Positions 24,912-32,612 of a DNA stretch of 64,000 nucleotides are shown one piece after another; within the stretch, counting starts at the first letter, position 1, and the number at the start of each line of letters is the position of its first letter. The stretch is from DASSUW01 sp963844205 (GTDB lineage Bacteria; Actinomycetota; Thermoleophilia; Solirubrobacterales; Solirubrobacteraceae): the NCBI GenBank assembly GCA_963844205.1, contig CAWJNK010000014.1, forward strand, positions 806,001 to 870,000, read 5' to 3'. The notes under the pieces are model-generated. The model made no database searches, was not told the DNA's origin, and worked only from the letters and a program-made list of their open reading frames with translations. The translations under genes were made by a program, and so were the position numbers.

Positions 24912-26836
24912 TGCTGACCGTCGCCCAGGCGCTGGTGCGCTTCCTCGCCGTGCAGGAGATCGAGCGCGACGGCGAGCGCCGCCGCTTCTTCGCCGGCTGC
25001 TTCGGCATCTTCGGCCACGGCAACCTCGCCGGGCTCGGGCAGGCGCTGCAGCAGCACCAGGACCTGCTCCCCTACCACCAGGCGCGCAACGAGCAGGCGA
25101 TGGTGCACCTCGCGGCCGCCTACGCGCGCCAGCGCAACCGCCTCGGCGCCTACGCGTGCACGACTTCGGTCGGCCCGGGCGCGACGAACATGGTCACGGG
25201 CGCGGCGCTGGCCACCATCAACAGGCTGCCGGTGCTGCTCCTCCCGGGCGACACGTTCGCGACGCGGGCGCCCCACCCAGTCCTCCAGCAGCTCGAGGCG
25301 CCGCACGACCAGACGCTCTCCGTCAACGACTGCTTCAAGCCGGTCTCGCGCTTCTTCGACCGCATCAACCGGCCGGAGCAGATCGTCAGCGCCGCGCTGG
25401 AGGCCATGCGCGTGCTCACCGACCCGGCCGAGACGGGGGCGGTGACGCTCGCGCTGCCGGAGGACGTGCAGACCGAGGCGGTCGAGGTGCCCGCGGCGTT
25501 CCTCGAGCCGCGGGTGTGGACCGTCTACCGGCGGCCGCCGGCGCCCGAGGCGCTGGCGCGCGCTGCGACGCTCGTGCACGAGGCGCGGCGGCCGCTGATC
25601 GTGGCGGGCGGCGGGGTCATCTACTCCGAGGCGACCGCCGCGCTCGCCGCGCTCGCGGACGCCACCGGCATCCCGGTCGCCGAGACGCAGGCGGGCCGCG
25701 GCGCGCTGCGGTCCGACCATCCGTCGTCGCTCGGCGCGATCGGCGCGACCGGCACGGCGGCCGCCAACCGGCTCGCGCGGGAGTCCGACCTCGTGATCGG
25801 CGTCGGCACGCGCTGGAGCGACTTCACGACCGCCTCCAACTCCGCGTTCCAGGACCCGGACGTGCGGTTCGTGAACGTGAACGTCGCGGGGTTCGACGCC
25901 GCCAAGCAAGGCGCGCTGGCGGTGGAGGCCGACGCCCGGCTCGCGCTGGAGGATCTCCAGGACGCGCTGGCGGACCACCGCGTCGACCCGGCGTGGTCGC
26001 AGCGCGCGGCCGAGGAGTCTTCTGCGTGGGCCGCGGAGGTCGAACGGCTCGTGCACGCCGGCCATCAGCCGCTCCCCTCGCAGGCCGAGGTCATCGGCGC
26101 GGTGAACGATGCGGCGGGCGAGACCGGCGTGGTCGTGTGCGCGGCGGGCTCGATGCCCGGCGACCTGCACAAGCTGTGGCGGGCGCGCGACCCGAAGGGC
26201 TACCACGTCGAGTACGGCTACTCGTGCATGGGCTACGAGATCCCCGGCGGCATGGGCGTCAAGCTCGCCGCGCCGGAGCGCGAGGTCTTCGTGATGATCG
26301 GCGACGGCTCGTACCTGATGCTGCCGGGCGAGCTTCCGACCGCGGTCGCCGAGGGGATCAAGCTCGTGATCGTTCTCGTACAGAACCACGGCTACGCGTC
26401 GATCGGCGCGCTGTCGCGCTCGGTCGGCTCGGCCGGGTTCGGGACGCTCTACCACGGGCGCGCGAACGGGTCGGTCCCGACCGACGACCGGCCCGCCGAG
26501 CCGCTGCCGATCGACCTCGCGGCCAACGCCGAGTCGCTGGGCGCGCGGGTGCTGCGGGCGCGGACGATCGGCGACGTGCGGGCGGCGCTCGCGGAGGCGG
26601 TCGAGGCGGACGGCCCGGTCGTCGTCCACGTCGAGGTCGACCGCTACGCGGGCGTGCCGAGCTACGAGAGCTGGTGGGACGTGCCGGTGGCCGAGGTGTC
26701 GACCGACGAGTCGGTCCGCGCCGCCCGCGACGAGTACGAGCGGGCGCGGCAGGCGCAGCGCCAGTACGTGGCGGCGCCGCGCGATCCGTCGGTGGGCGCC
26801 GTCCACGAGCCGGTCGCCCCCGGGGCGGCCCCATGA
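24908..26836 (+). CDS. iolD: 3D-trihydroxycyclohexane-1,2-dione hydrolase, ThDP-dependent
   Basis: 642 aa. The ThDP-enzyme architecture is clear: the N-terminal Glu in LPYHQARNEQAMVHLAAAYA, a central domain with VIGVGTRWSDFTTASNSAF, and the ThDP/Mg motif IGDGSYLMLPGE ... VLVQNHGYASIG. It opens the inositol-derived ring to 5-deoxy-glucuronate. Start ATG 24908 overlaps the iolC stop. The 3' end runs into a 56-bp tandem duplication. Confidence 0.95.
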   Translation: MMLTVAQALVRFLAVQEIERDGERRRFFAGCFGIFGHGNLAGLGQALQQHQDLLPYHQARNEQAMVHLAAAYARQRNRLGAYACTTSVGPGATNMVTGAALATINRLPVLLLPGDTFATRAPHPVLQQLEAPHDQTLSVNDCFKPVSRFFDRINRPEQIVSAALEAMRVLTDPAETGAVTLALPEDVQTEAVEVPAAFLEPRVWTVYRRPPAPEALARAATLVHEARRPLIVAGGGVIYSEATAALAALADATGIPVAETQAGRGALRSDHPSSLGAIGATGTAAANRLARESDLVIGVGTRWSDFTTASNSAFQDPDVRFVNVNVAGFDAAKQGALAVEADARLALEDLQDALADHRVDPAWSQRAAEESSAWAAEVERLVHAGHQPLPSQAEVIGAVNDAAGETGVVVCAAGSMPGDLHKLWRARDPKGYHVEYGYSCMGYEIPGGMGVKLAAPEREVFVMIGDGSYLMLPGELPTAVAEGIKLVIVLVQNHGYASIGALSRSVGSAGFGTLYHGRANGSVPTDDRPAEPLPIDLAANAESLGARVLRARTIGDVRAALAEAVEADGPVVVHVEVDRYAGVPSYESWWDVPVAEVSTDESVRAARDEYERARQAQRQYVAAPRDPSVGAVHEPVAPGAAP

Positions 26837-26929
26837 GCCTTGTCGTGCGCGGGCCGGTGACGCGCGAGTCGGCCCCCCGGGCGGCCCCATGAGCCTTGTC
26901 GTGCGCGGGCCGGTGACGCCCGAGTCGGC
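26823..26929 (+). repeat. 56-bp-spaced tandem duplication of the iolB start region
   Basis: Two 51-bp copies (26823-26873 and 26879-26929), 56 bp apart, differ at one base and both contain an ATG in the same context (GGCGGCCCCATGAGCCTTGT). The first ATG (26833) overlaps the iolD stop (ATGA) but opens a frame of only 19 codons. That frame ends at 26892 with TGA overlapping the second ATG, the true iolB start at 26889. The duplication has thus created a mini-ORF bridging iolD and iolB while keeping translational coupling. Confidence 0.9.
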
Positions 26930-27644
26930 GGGCTGGTCGTACGTGGGATTCGAGGCCGTGCGGGTCTCCGCCCCCGTCGAGCGCTCCACGGGTGCCGGCG
27001 AGGTGTGCATCGTCGTCGTGTCCGGCACCGTGTCCGTGCGGTCGGCCTTCGGCGACTGGCGCGACCTGGGCGGCCGCCCCGACCCGTGGTCGGGCATGCC
27101 GGACGCCGCGTACCTGCCGCCGGGCACCCGCTACGTGCTCGACGGATCTGGCGAGGTCGGCCTGTGCACCGCTCCGGCCGGCGAGGGCGCCGGGGCGCGG
27201 GTCCTGCCGGGGGACGCGATCACGGTCGAGACGCGCGGGCACGGCGCCCACGAGCGCACGATCCGGCCGATCCTGATGAGCGACGAGGCGGCCGACTCGC
27301 TGCTCGTCTGCGAGGTGCTCACGCCGCCCGGCCACTGGTCGAGCTACCCGCCCCACAAGCACGACCGCGACGCGATGCCCGAGGAGTCGTTCCTCGAGGA
27401 GACCTACTACCACCGCATCAGGCCGCCCCAGGGCTTCGCGCTGCAGCGCGTCTACACGGCGGACGGCTCGCTCGACGAGACGCTGGTGGTGCGCGACGGC
27501 GACGTCGTGCTCGTCCCGCGCGGCTACCACACGGTCTCCGCTCCGCCCGGTTACGCCGTCTACTACCTCAACGTCATGGCGGGGCCGGTACGCGCGTGGG
27601 CCGTGGCGAACGACCCCGATCACGAATGGACGATGGCCCCATGA
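26889..27644 (+). CDS. iolB: 5-deoxy-glucuronate isomerase
   Basis: 251 aa. A double-cupin protein with the metal-binding segment SSYPPHKHDRDAMPEESFLEE (His, His, Glu) and YYHRIRPPQGFALQRVY, then GYHTVSAPPGYAVYYLNVMAG, typical of IolB. It converts 5-deoxy-glucuronate to 5-dehydro-2-deoxygluconate. The stop overlaps the ATG of the truncated iolA gene (ATGA). Confidence 0.95.
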   Translation: MSLVVRGPVTPESAGWSYVGFEAVRVSAPVERSTGAGEVCIVVVSGTVSVRSAFGDWRDLGGRPDPWSGMPDAAYLPPGTRYVLDGSGEVGLCTAPAGEGAGARVLPGDAITVETRGHGAHERTIRPILMSDEAADSLLVCEVLTPPGHWSSYPPHKHDRDAMPEESFLEETYYHRIRPPQGFALQRVYTADGSLDETLVVRDGDVVLVPRGYHTVSAPPGYAVYYLNVMAGPVRAWAVANDPDHEWTMAP

Positions 27645-27718
27645 CCGCTCCGACCGCCACCCGCGTGCTCGACAGCTACATCGGCGGCCGGTGGACGCTG
27701 TCGGGGGGCGATGGCGCC
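27641..27718 (+). pseudogene. iolA: Truncated methylmalonate-semialdehyde dehydrogenase (iolA/mmsA), first ~26 codons only
   Basis: The ATG overlaps the iolB stop and the first codons read MTAPTATRVLDSYIGGRW, the conserved N-terminus of methylmalonate-semialdehyde dehydrogenases, which catalyse the last step of inositol breakdown to acetyl-CoA. After about residue 26 similarity stops. The frame continues for ~49 non-homologous codons to a stop at 27863-27865. Homology ends six bases before a 20-bp perfect palindrome. No other part of the gene is in this window, so it was cut by insertion, deletion or rearrangement. Confidence 0.75.
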
Positions 27719-27723
27719 GCGGG

Positions 27724-27873
27724 AGCGTTCCCGCGGGAACGCTTCACCATCACTTTCTGTCGCGCGAACCGGGGGCGGCCGGTCGCCGTCATGCCAGCCG
27801 CAGACGCTGGTTCGCGAGCCGTTCGAGGCCCGCTGTCCTGCCCTGGTGTCGCTCTGCGCCCGTAGGGCAGGAC
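27724..27873. other. Three consecutive hairpins at the iolA breakpoint
   Basis: First, the perfect 20-bp palindrome AGCGTTCCCGCGGGAACGCT (27724-27743). Second, CGCGAACC (27763-27770) with GGTTCGCG (27809-27816), enclosing GCGGC/GCCGC. Third, GTCCTGCCC (27835-27843) with GGGCAGGAC (27865-27873). The spacing and stem quality suggest a folded end of a mobile element or a structured RNA; the first could also act as a terminator. No transposase is present. Confidence 0.55.
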
Positions 27874-27903
27874 GGCGCCGCCCATTGGAGCCTCGTTGAG
27901 AAG

Positions 27904-28212
27904 CTAGTGCGGCGGAGCGAGGGTAGGCCTGGTGCGCGGCGGCTGCGTCGGGGGCGGGGGCCGTGACGGACGGTCACGAGATCTCATGAACCTGGCCCGG
28001 CGTGACGCGAGCGGCGGGAGCAGCCGCACCGACACCATCGAGGTGATGTCGGTCAGGCTCCCCTGTTGGTGATCGACCCGCACCACGCTGACCGCGGGAC
28101 TTCCGTGTGGGTTGCGCGCGAAGTGGCCGAGCAACTGCACCACTTGCTGGGCGCGGGCCAGCTCTGCGAGCACCCTGCCGTCTCTGTTGTCAACGAGTAG
28201 GTAGCGGGCCAC
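27904..28212 (-). CDS. Small uncharacterised protein (tentative)
   Basis: 102 codons from GTG 28212. The first ~70 residues look like a real soluble protein: an N-terminal YLLVDNRDGRVLAELARA, a middle QQVVQLLGHFA, then SVVRVDHQQGSLTDITSMVS. The alternation suggests a small beta-alpha-beta domain. The C-terminal ~30 residues are Arg/Pro-rich and may be read-through. No Shine-Dalgarno is visible and codon bias is weaker than in neighbours, so it may be a relic. Function unknown. Confidence 0.4.
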   Translation of the reverse strand: MARYLLVDNRDGRVLAELARAQQVVQLLGHFARNPHGSPAVSVVRVDHQQGSLTDITSMVSVRLLPPLASRRARFMRSRDRPSRPPPPTQPPRTRPTLAPPH

Positions 28213-28470
28213 GTTACGTAGAGGTTGCTGACCGCTTTGGTGCTGTTGTCAGACAGCGACTGACACAGGCGCGCGCGCTGACTGTTCTCGCGTCCGGTGT
28301 CGGGATCCAAGAGCACCGGCACCCCGCGCAAGCGCGCGAGGTGCCGGTTGTTGGGAGGGCGACCCCGACGCGCCGGGTCAGGCCAGAAGCGCGTCGGGGT
28401 CTGGGGCGCCGGCACCCCGGGCGGGGGACGCGGAGTGCCGGGGTTTGGGGGAGATGAGACTCCATTAGCT
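28213..28470. other. Non-coding stretch with three further hairpins
   Basis: No convincing gene. Inverted repeats: ACCGGCACC (28315-28323) with GGTGCCGGT (28340-28348); ACCCCGACGCG (28362-28372) with CGCGTCGGGGT (28390-28400); and CCGGCAC (28409-28415) with GTGCCGG (28435-28441). The last two lie just downstream of the LPxTG gene on the minus strand and probably include its terminator. With the hairpins at 27724-27873 they frame a probable junction region. Confidence 0.45.
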
Positions 28471-30183
28471 TCAGCGCGTCGCCCCGTCCATGCGTCGCCG
28501 CAGCAGGGCTCCTGCGGCGATGGCCGCGGCGCCGGCGATGGCGATCAGCGGAACCTCGGAACCGGTGAACGGCAGCTCCCGCCGCTGCATCACCGCGCCG
28601 GCCTCCCGGGTGACGCGGCGGCCCTCGGTGTTGCCGCGCGCCTCCGTGTTGCCGCGCGCCTCCGTGTTGCCACGCACCTCCGTGTTGCCCAGGGCCTCGG
28701 TATTGCCCAGGCCCTCGGTATTGCCCAGGCCCTCGGTATTGCCCAGGCCCTCGTTATTGCCCAGGCCCTCGTTATTGCCCAGGCCTCCGATGCTGACCAG
28801 GCCTCCGATGTTGCCCAGGGACTCGACGTTGCCCCGGCCTTCGGTGTTACCCCGGCCGGCGACGTTGCCGCCCTCGACGTTGCCGCCCTCAACGTTGCCA
28901 CGGCCCTCGACGTTGCCACGGCCCTCGACGTTGCCGCCCTCAACGTTGCCACGGCCCTCGACGTTGCCACGGCCCTCGACATTGGCGCGACCCTCGACGT
29001 TGCCACGACCCTCGACATTGCCGCGGCCCTCGGTCCTACCGCGACCCTCGACGTTGCCACGGCCCTCAGCCAGTGCGTGTGCCCGAAGAGCGGTCAGCAG
29101 CCCCGGCACGTCGGACGGCCGACGCCCAAGGCAGAGCTCCACTAGCGCATTCGCCCGTTCTGGGCCGCCGTTGCTCCATATCGTTCCGAAGAGCCGCAGC
29201 AGCGCCTCCGCCTCGGCGCGGGTCGGCCGGCTGCGAACGTGGGTGCGGCTGCCTCCGCCCTCGAGCTGGAGCTTGACAGCGAACCGCTGGGTGCTGCCCG
29301 GCGCGCCCCATGGCCGCGTGAATCGTGCTCGGATCTCCTCGCGGGCTGCCTCGCGCGCTTCGGCACGCATCGCAGCCTCCAAGGCCGGGCTTGCCTTCAC
29401 GTGCGCGGATGCTCGACCGCCGGACCGAGCGTCCTCGTGTGCTCTCACCCGCACGTCCGTGAAGCCGCGGGCGCCGTGGTGGCCCTCGCTGCCCCGGTGG
29501 TCCGCTTCCGTGCGCGAGTGCGCCGCGCGATCAGCGCGGCCGTTGCTGCGCGCTTCGGCGTGGCCGTTGCTGCGCGATCCGGCGTGGCCGTTGTTGCGCG
29601 CTTCGGCGTGGCCGTTGCTGCGCGATCCGGCGTCATTACCAACGCGGCCAGACGCTCCGGCCTGCTGGCTCCCGCGCGCGTCCTCGTGGCCGCCGCGAGC
29701 GCCCACCTTTCCCTTAGCGTCGCCGTGGACCGCCGAGTGTCCGGTCGCGCCGCCACTCGGTGTGCTCGCCTCCGTACCGTCCTCCGAGCTGTCGTCGTCG
29801 CCCTCTCCCCCGGTTTCGGGCGGGTTCGAATGGGCTGCGTTGCCACCCGTGCCGTCGTTGAGAGAGGCTTCCGCGTCGCCGCTTGTCTCCGCAGCGGCGA
29901 CGCCGGCTTGCGATGAGGCGTTGCCGCCGGCGGCGACGCCACGCGTTCCCGCGTCGCCCGAGGGCGATTGCGGCGCCGCGGCTGCTGAGGCGTCGGCACT
30001 CGCCTGCGCCTGGCCGTGGGTGTTGCCCGGCTGCGGCGGGCCGCCGCCGTGTGCCGCGGCCGGTGCCGCAGCCACGAATGGCGCACCGAGCGCGAGGAGC
30101 GCGATCGCTCCCTTGCCCACGCGTTTGGCATCGTCGCGGCCTGCGGTTGTCGGTGTGTCTGTCCTCAAGCGATAGCCCTGCAT
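28471..30183 (-). CDS. Sortase-type (LPxTG) surface protein with Gly/Asn hexapeptide repeats
   Basis: 570 aa from ATG 30183, with AGGAG seven bases upstream. A signal peptide (hydrophobic IALLALGAPFVAAAPAAAH) is followed by a long Gly/Asn/Ser/Ala-rich low-complexity region with many HAEARSNG-like units. A compact ~110-residue domain comes next (around AAMRAEAREAAREEIRARFT ... SRPTRAEAEALLRLFG ... ANALVELCLG). It is followed by ~25 copies of a hexapeptide of the form EGRGNV/EGLGNT, then LPFTG, a hydrophobic helix and RRR. That ending is a classic cell-wall sorting signal. It is probably an anchored stalk or adhesin; no sortase gene is in the window. Confidence 0.85.
   Translation of the reverse strand: MQGYRLRTDTPTTAGRDDAKRVGKGAIALLALGAPFVAAAPAAAHGGGPPQPGNTHGQAQASADASAAAAPQSPSGDAGTRGVAAGGNASSQAGVAAAETSGDAEASLNDGTGGNAAHSNPPETGGEGDDDSSEDGTEASTPSGGATGHSAVHGDAKGKVGARGGHEDARGSQQAGASGRVGNDAGSRSNGHAEARNNGHAGSRSNGHAEARSNGRADRAAHSRTEADHRGSEGHHGARGFTDVRVRAHEDARSGGRASAHVKASPALEAAMRAEAREAAREEIRARFTRPWGAPGSTQRFAVKLQLEGGGSRTHVRSRPTRAEAEALLRLFGTIWSNGGPERANALVELCLGRRPSDVPGLLTALRAHALAEGRGNVEGRGRTEGRGNVEGRGNVEGRANVEGRGNVEGRGNVEGGNVEGRGNVEGRGNVEGGNVEGGNVAGRGNTEGRGNVESLGNIGGLVSIGGLGNNEGLGNNEGLGNTEGLGNTEGLGNTEALGNTEVRGNTEARGNTEARGNTEGRRVTREAGAVMQRRELPFTGSEVPLIAIAGAAAIAAGALLRRRMDGATR
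28618..29070 (-). repeat. Tandem 18-bp coding repeats
   Basis: A run of roughly 25 direct 18-bp units, such as CCCTCGACGTTGCCACGG on the plus strand, encoding the hexapeptide repeat of the surface protein. Some units are shortened by three or six bases, always in frame. The upstream half carries GNV-type and the downstream half GNT/GNN-type units, indicating block-wise expansion. Confidence 0.9.
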
Positions 30184-30303
30184 GTGTCTCCTGATCTCCC
30201 TTCTCCATGCCCGACGCAGAACCGAGTGCTCCCTGCGCAGCGACCCGGCGTCCGAACCTTGCGTCAACATCTATTCCTCATAGCTGGACAATGATTTCCT
30301 CAG

Positions 30304-30352
30304 ATGAGACAGGAATACCCAGACTGAGGCAGCGCAAACTCTAAATGAGACA
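30304..30352. promoter_or_regulatory. Direct repeats ATGAGACA upstream of the TetR gene (candidate operators)
   Basis: ATGAGACA occurs at 30304-30311 and 30345-30352, 41 bp apart (about four helical turns); the second directly abuts the ATG at 30353. A related GACTGAGGCAG lies between them. The region between the LPxTG gene and the TetR gene is clearly more AT-rich than its surroundings. Autoregulation by the TetR protein, perhaps also of the surface protein, is plausible but unproven. Confidence 0.4.
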
Positions 30353-30949
30353 ATGATGTCTAAGCGCGAGACAACACTTCATGCACGCGTGAGCGCCGCG
30401 ATCCTGGAGGCGGCGGCGGCGGTGCTTGCCGAACGCGGCGAGCAAGCAAGCATGGCCGACGTCGCAGCGGCCGCGGGCATGGCGCGCGCCACCGTCTACC
30501 GCTACTTCCCGAACCGGGAGGCGCTGTTCGATGCCCTAGGGCGCCTGGCGGTCGAGGAGGCCGGCGAGCGGCTCCGAGCGGGCAGGCTTGAGGAGGTCGC
30601 AGTGCCGGAGGCGTTCGGGCGTGCGGTGCGAGCCCTTGTCGCCGTCGGCGACTCTTTCGTCGTCGTCTCCCGCGAGAGCGCGCGCCCCGACCCGGCGGAA
30701 TTCGAGCGGCGAGTAGCCTCGCCGCTGCGCGAGCTGATCGAGCGGGCCCAGTCCCTGGGGGAGGTGCGACACGACCTGCCGGCGTCGTGGCTTATGGAGT
30801 CGCTCATCGGCATCGTCGTGAGCGGGCTCCAAACGCGACCGTCGCTGGGCGCGGAGGACACGGTCGCGGGAATCACGTCCCTCTTCCTGGACGGCGCTCG
30901 ACTTACAACAGACATGACGCAGGCGAGTTCGCCGGCGGTTCCTGGGTAG
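30353..30949 (+). CDS. TetR-family transcriptional regulator
   Basis: 198 aa. The N-terminal HTH is standard (AILEAAAAVLAERGEQASMADVAAAAGMARATVYRYFPNREALFDAL, residues ~15-60), followed by a helical ligand domain. It is divergent from the LPxTG surface protein gene and 38 bp upstream of the GAF sensor. The ligand cannot be inferred. Confidence 0.93.
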   Translation: MMSKRETTLHARVSAAILEAAAAVLAERGEQASMADVAAAAGMARATVYRYFPNREALFDALGRLAVEEAGERLRAGRLEEVAVPEAFGRAVRALVAVGDSFVVVSRESARPDPAEFERRVASPLRELIERAQSLGEVRHDLPASWLMESLIGIVVSGLQTRPSLGAEDTVAGITSLFLDGARLTTDMTQASSPAVPG

Positions 30950-30987
30950 AAGAAGGGCGATTGCTCCCCGTCGAGGAGGAAGGGAAA

Positions 30988-32025
30988 ATGGATAGGACCG
31001 GCCACCGCGCGACCGGCGTGGCGGGGCAGCCGTCGGAGGCCGAAAGCAAGCTCCTGCGTGGGCTTGTCGACTACCTGCGCCAGAAGCGGCCGGAGCTCCG
31101 CCAGGAGTGGGCGACGCGGATCACCGATGCCCAGCTCCTGCGCGTGATGCGCGCCGACGAGATCTTCTCAGAGGTCACGGCGGTGTACGACAACTACGTC
31201 AACGCCCTCGAGACCGGAAGCGTCGAGGCGCTACGGGCCTACGCTCGTGACCTGTCCGAGCGGATCGTCCCTCGCGGCGTGGAGACAGACGAGGTGCTCG
31301 GCACCGTGCTGCTGCTGCGAGACGTGCTGGCACGCGCGCTGTTCGTCCGCCACCAAGGTGACCCGGACCTGCTCGGCCGCGTGCTCGACGTGTATGAGCC
31401 GGCGGCGAACCGAATCGCGGTGATCGTCGGCGTCAGCTTCGTCGAGGAGCGCGAGCGCGTGATCCGCGAGCAGCAGGCGGCGATCCGCCAGCGCGCCGAG
31501 ATGCTCCACCGCCTGTCTACCTTCCTGGCCGACGCCTCACTCGCGCTCGACGCCCCCGGGTCGCTCGAGGAGATCCTTCAACTCGTGGCCGAGCACGCAC
31601 GCGAGCTTGTCGGCGCCACGCGCTGCCGTGCGGAGATCCGGCTCCCTGATGGGATCACGATCGAAGCCCACGCAGAGCTTGAGCCGGGACCCGAACCGGT
31701 CTCCGTGGCGCCGTCGGACGTTGCGGCGCTCTACGCCGCCGTTGCGCCCGGCCGCCGGTCGCTGCGGATGAGCTCGGCCGAGCTCGCCGCGGAGCCGGCG
31801 CGCCGCGCGCTCGAGGGGGCGGGAGACCGGGTCCGCTCGATGCGCAGCTGGCTCGTGGCGTCCCTCAGCGCTCCGGACGGCAAGGAGGTCGGGCTCATCC
31901 AGGCGTTCGATAAGCGCGAGGGCGAATTCACCCACCTCGACGAGGAGGTGCTGGTGCAACTCGCCCAGATGGCGGCGGCGGCCGTGGAGCGAGCGCAGCG
32001 CTACGCGCACGGGCCGCGTTCGTAG
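30988..32025 (+). CDS. RsbR-like/GAF sensor protein of stress signalling
   Basis: 345 aa from ATG 30988, with GAGGAAGG upstream. The N-terminal ~170 residues resemble the helical RsbR/RsbU-type sensor domain (LRQKRPELRQEWATRITDA ... IFSEVTAVYDNYVNALETG). A short coiled-coil linker (VEERERVIREQQAAIRQRAE) then leads to a GAF domain (about 190-345). No output domain follows, so it probably acts through protein contacts. A STAS anti-anti-sigma gene and a DUF2294 gene lie within 1.2 kb, consistent with a general stress module. Confidence 0.78.
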   Translation: MDRTGHRATGVAGQPSEAESKLLRGLVDYLRQKRPELRQEWATRITDAQLLRVMRADEIFSEVTAVYDNYVNALETGSVEALRAYARDLSERIVPRGVETDEVLGTVLLLRDVLARALFVRHQGDPDLLGRVLDVYEPAANRIAVIVGVSFVEERERVIREQQAAIRQRAEMLHRLSTFLADASLALDAPGSLEEILQLVAEHARELVGATRCRAEIRLPDGITIEAHAELEPGPEPVSVAPSDVAALYAAVAPGRRSLRMSSAELAAEPARRALEGAGDRVRSMRSWLVASLSAPDGKEVGLIQAFDKREGEFTHLDEEVLVQLAQMAAAAVERAQRYAHGPRS

Positions 32026-32036
32026 CAGGAGTCGCA

Positions 32037-32066
32037 GCACCGGGTCCGCGGCGCGGGACCCGGTGC
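32037..32066. terminator. Bidirectional terminator hairpin
   Basis: GCACCGGGTCC (32037-32047) pairs perfectly with GGACCCGGTGC (32056-32066) around an eight-base loop, between convergent genes ending at 32025 and 32080. Confidence 0.85.
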
Positions 32067-32079
32067 TCTCGCGATGCGC

Positions 32080-32400
32080 TTAGCGCCGGTCGCGACCGCT
32101 GTCGTTGTCGTCCGTGTACGGGTCCCGGCTTCCGGACTTGGCCAGGCCGCGGCTGATCATGTAGCCGGCGGACAGGATCGTGAAGTACAGCCACGCCTGC
32201 TTGGCGCCGAAGCCGCCCGCGTCTGACTCGTCGAGGATCATCGCGGCGATCAGCACGAGGGCCGACGCGACGACGTAGACGATCAGCTCGGTCGTCTTGA
32301 ACGCCGCCTTGGTCTCGGTGCTGCGCCGGACGGGGCGCCGCTCAGCGGTCGCGCGGCCGTCGGCCGGAATGCGGGTCGATGCTGCGGGAGAGGTTGCCAT
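32080..32400 (-). CDS. Small two-helix membrane protein of unknown function
   Basis: 106 aa from ATG 32400 with AAAGGAG eight bases upstream. A ~35-residue Arg-rich cytoplasmic head is followed by two membrane helices (LIVYVVASALVLIAAMIL and WLYFTILSAGYMISRGLA) joined by an acidic loop (DESDAGG), and a charged tail (GSRDPYTDDNDSGRDRR). Similar short proteins with two helices occur in actinobacteria without a known role. Neighbours suggest stress or envelope function; this is only context. Confidence 0.75.
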   Translation of the reverse strand: MATSPAASTRIPADGRATAERRPVRRSTETKAAFKTTELIVYVVASALVLIAAMILDESDAGGFGAKQAWLYFTILSAGYMISRGLAKSGSRDPYTDDNDSGRDRR

Positions 32401-32612
32401 CGAGGCTCCTTTCGAATGAGCCGAAGCACCGGTGGCGCACGGGCCAGCGGAGGCATTCGGCGGTTCACATGACGGGCGCCGCCGTCTTCCGACGTCGGCA
32501 GTGGAAACGAAGTCACGTGCCGCAACCCGTGTAGTCACGAGCCTCGGCGCCAAATGCCCTCGGGTCGATAGCGTTCCCACCTACCGCGGGAACCCAAACA
32601 TGACGTCTCGGG

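Noticed and set aside
24293..27127. 944-codon minus-strand frame opposite iolC, iolD and iolB
   Set aside because: No recognisable motifs; it is the complement of three well-defined inositol genes.
27856..27900. tRNA-like start (GCGCCCGTAGGGC) near the iolA break, suggesting an att site
   Set aside because: No cloverleaf, anticodon arm or T-loop can be drawn, and no integrase is present.
28618..29070. CRISPR-like array of short repeats
   Set aside because: Units are contiguous, in frame and without spacers; they encode a hexapeptide repeat. No cas genes.
28490..30175. 561-codon plus-strand frame with LPRPSV repeats opposite the LPxTG gene
   Set aside because: The 18-bp repeat leaves both strands open. 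Only the minus strand has Shine-Dalgarno, signal peptide and sorting signal.
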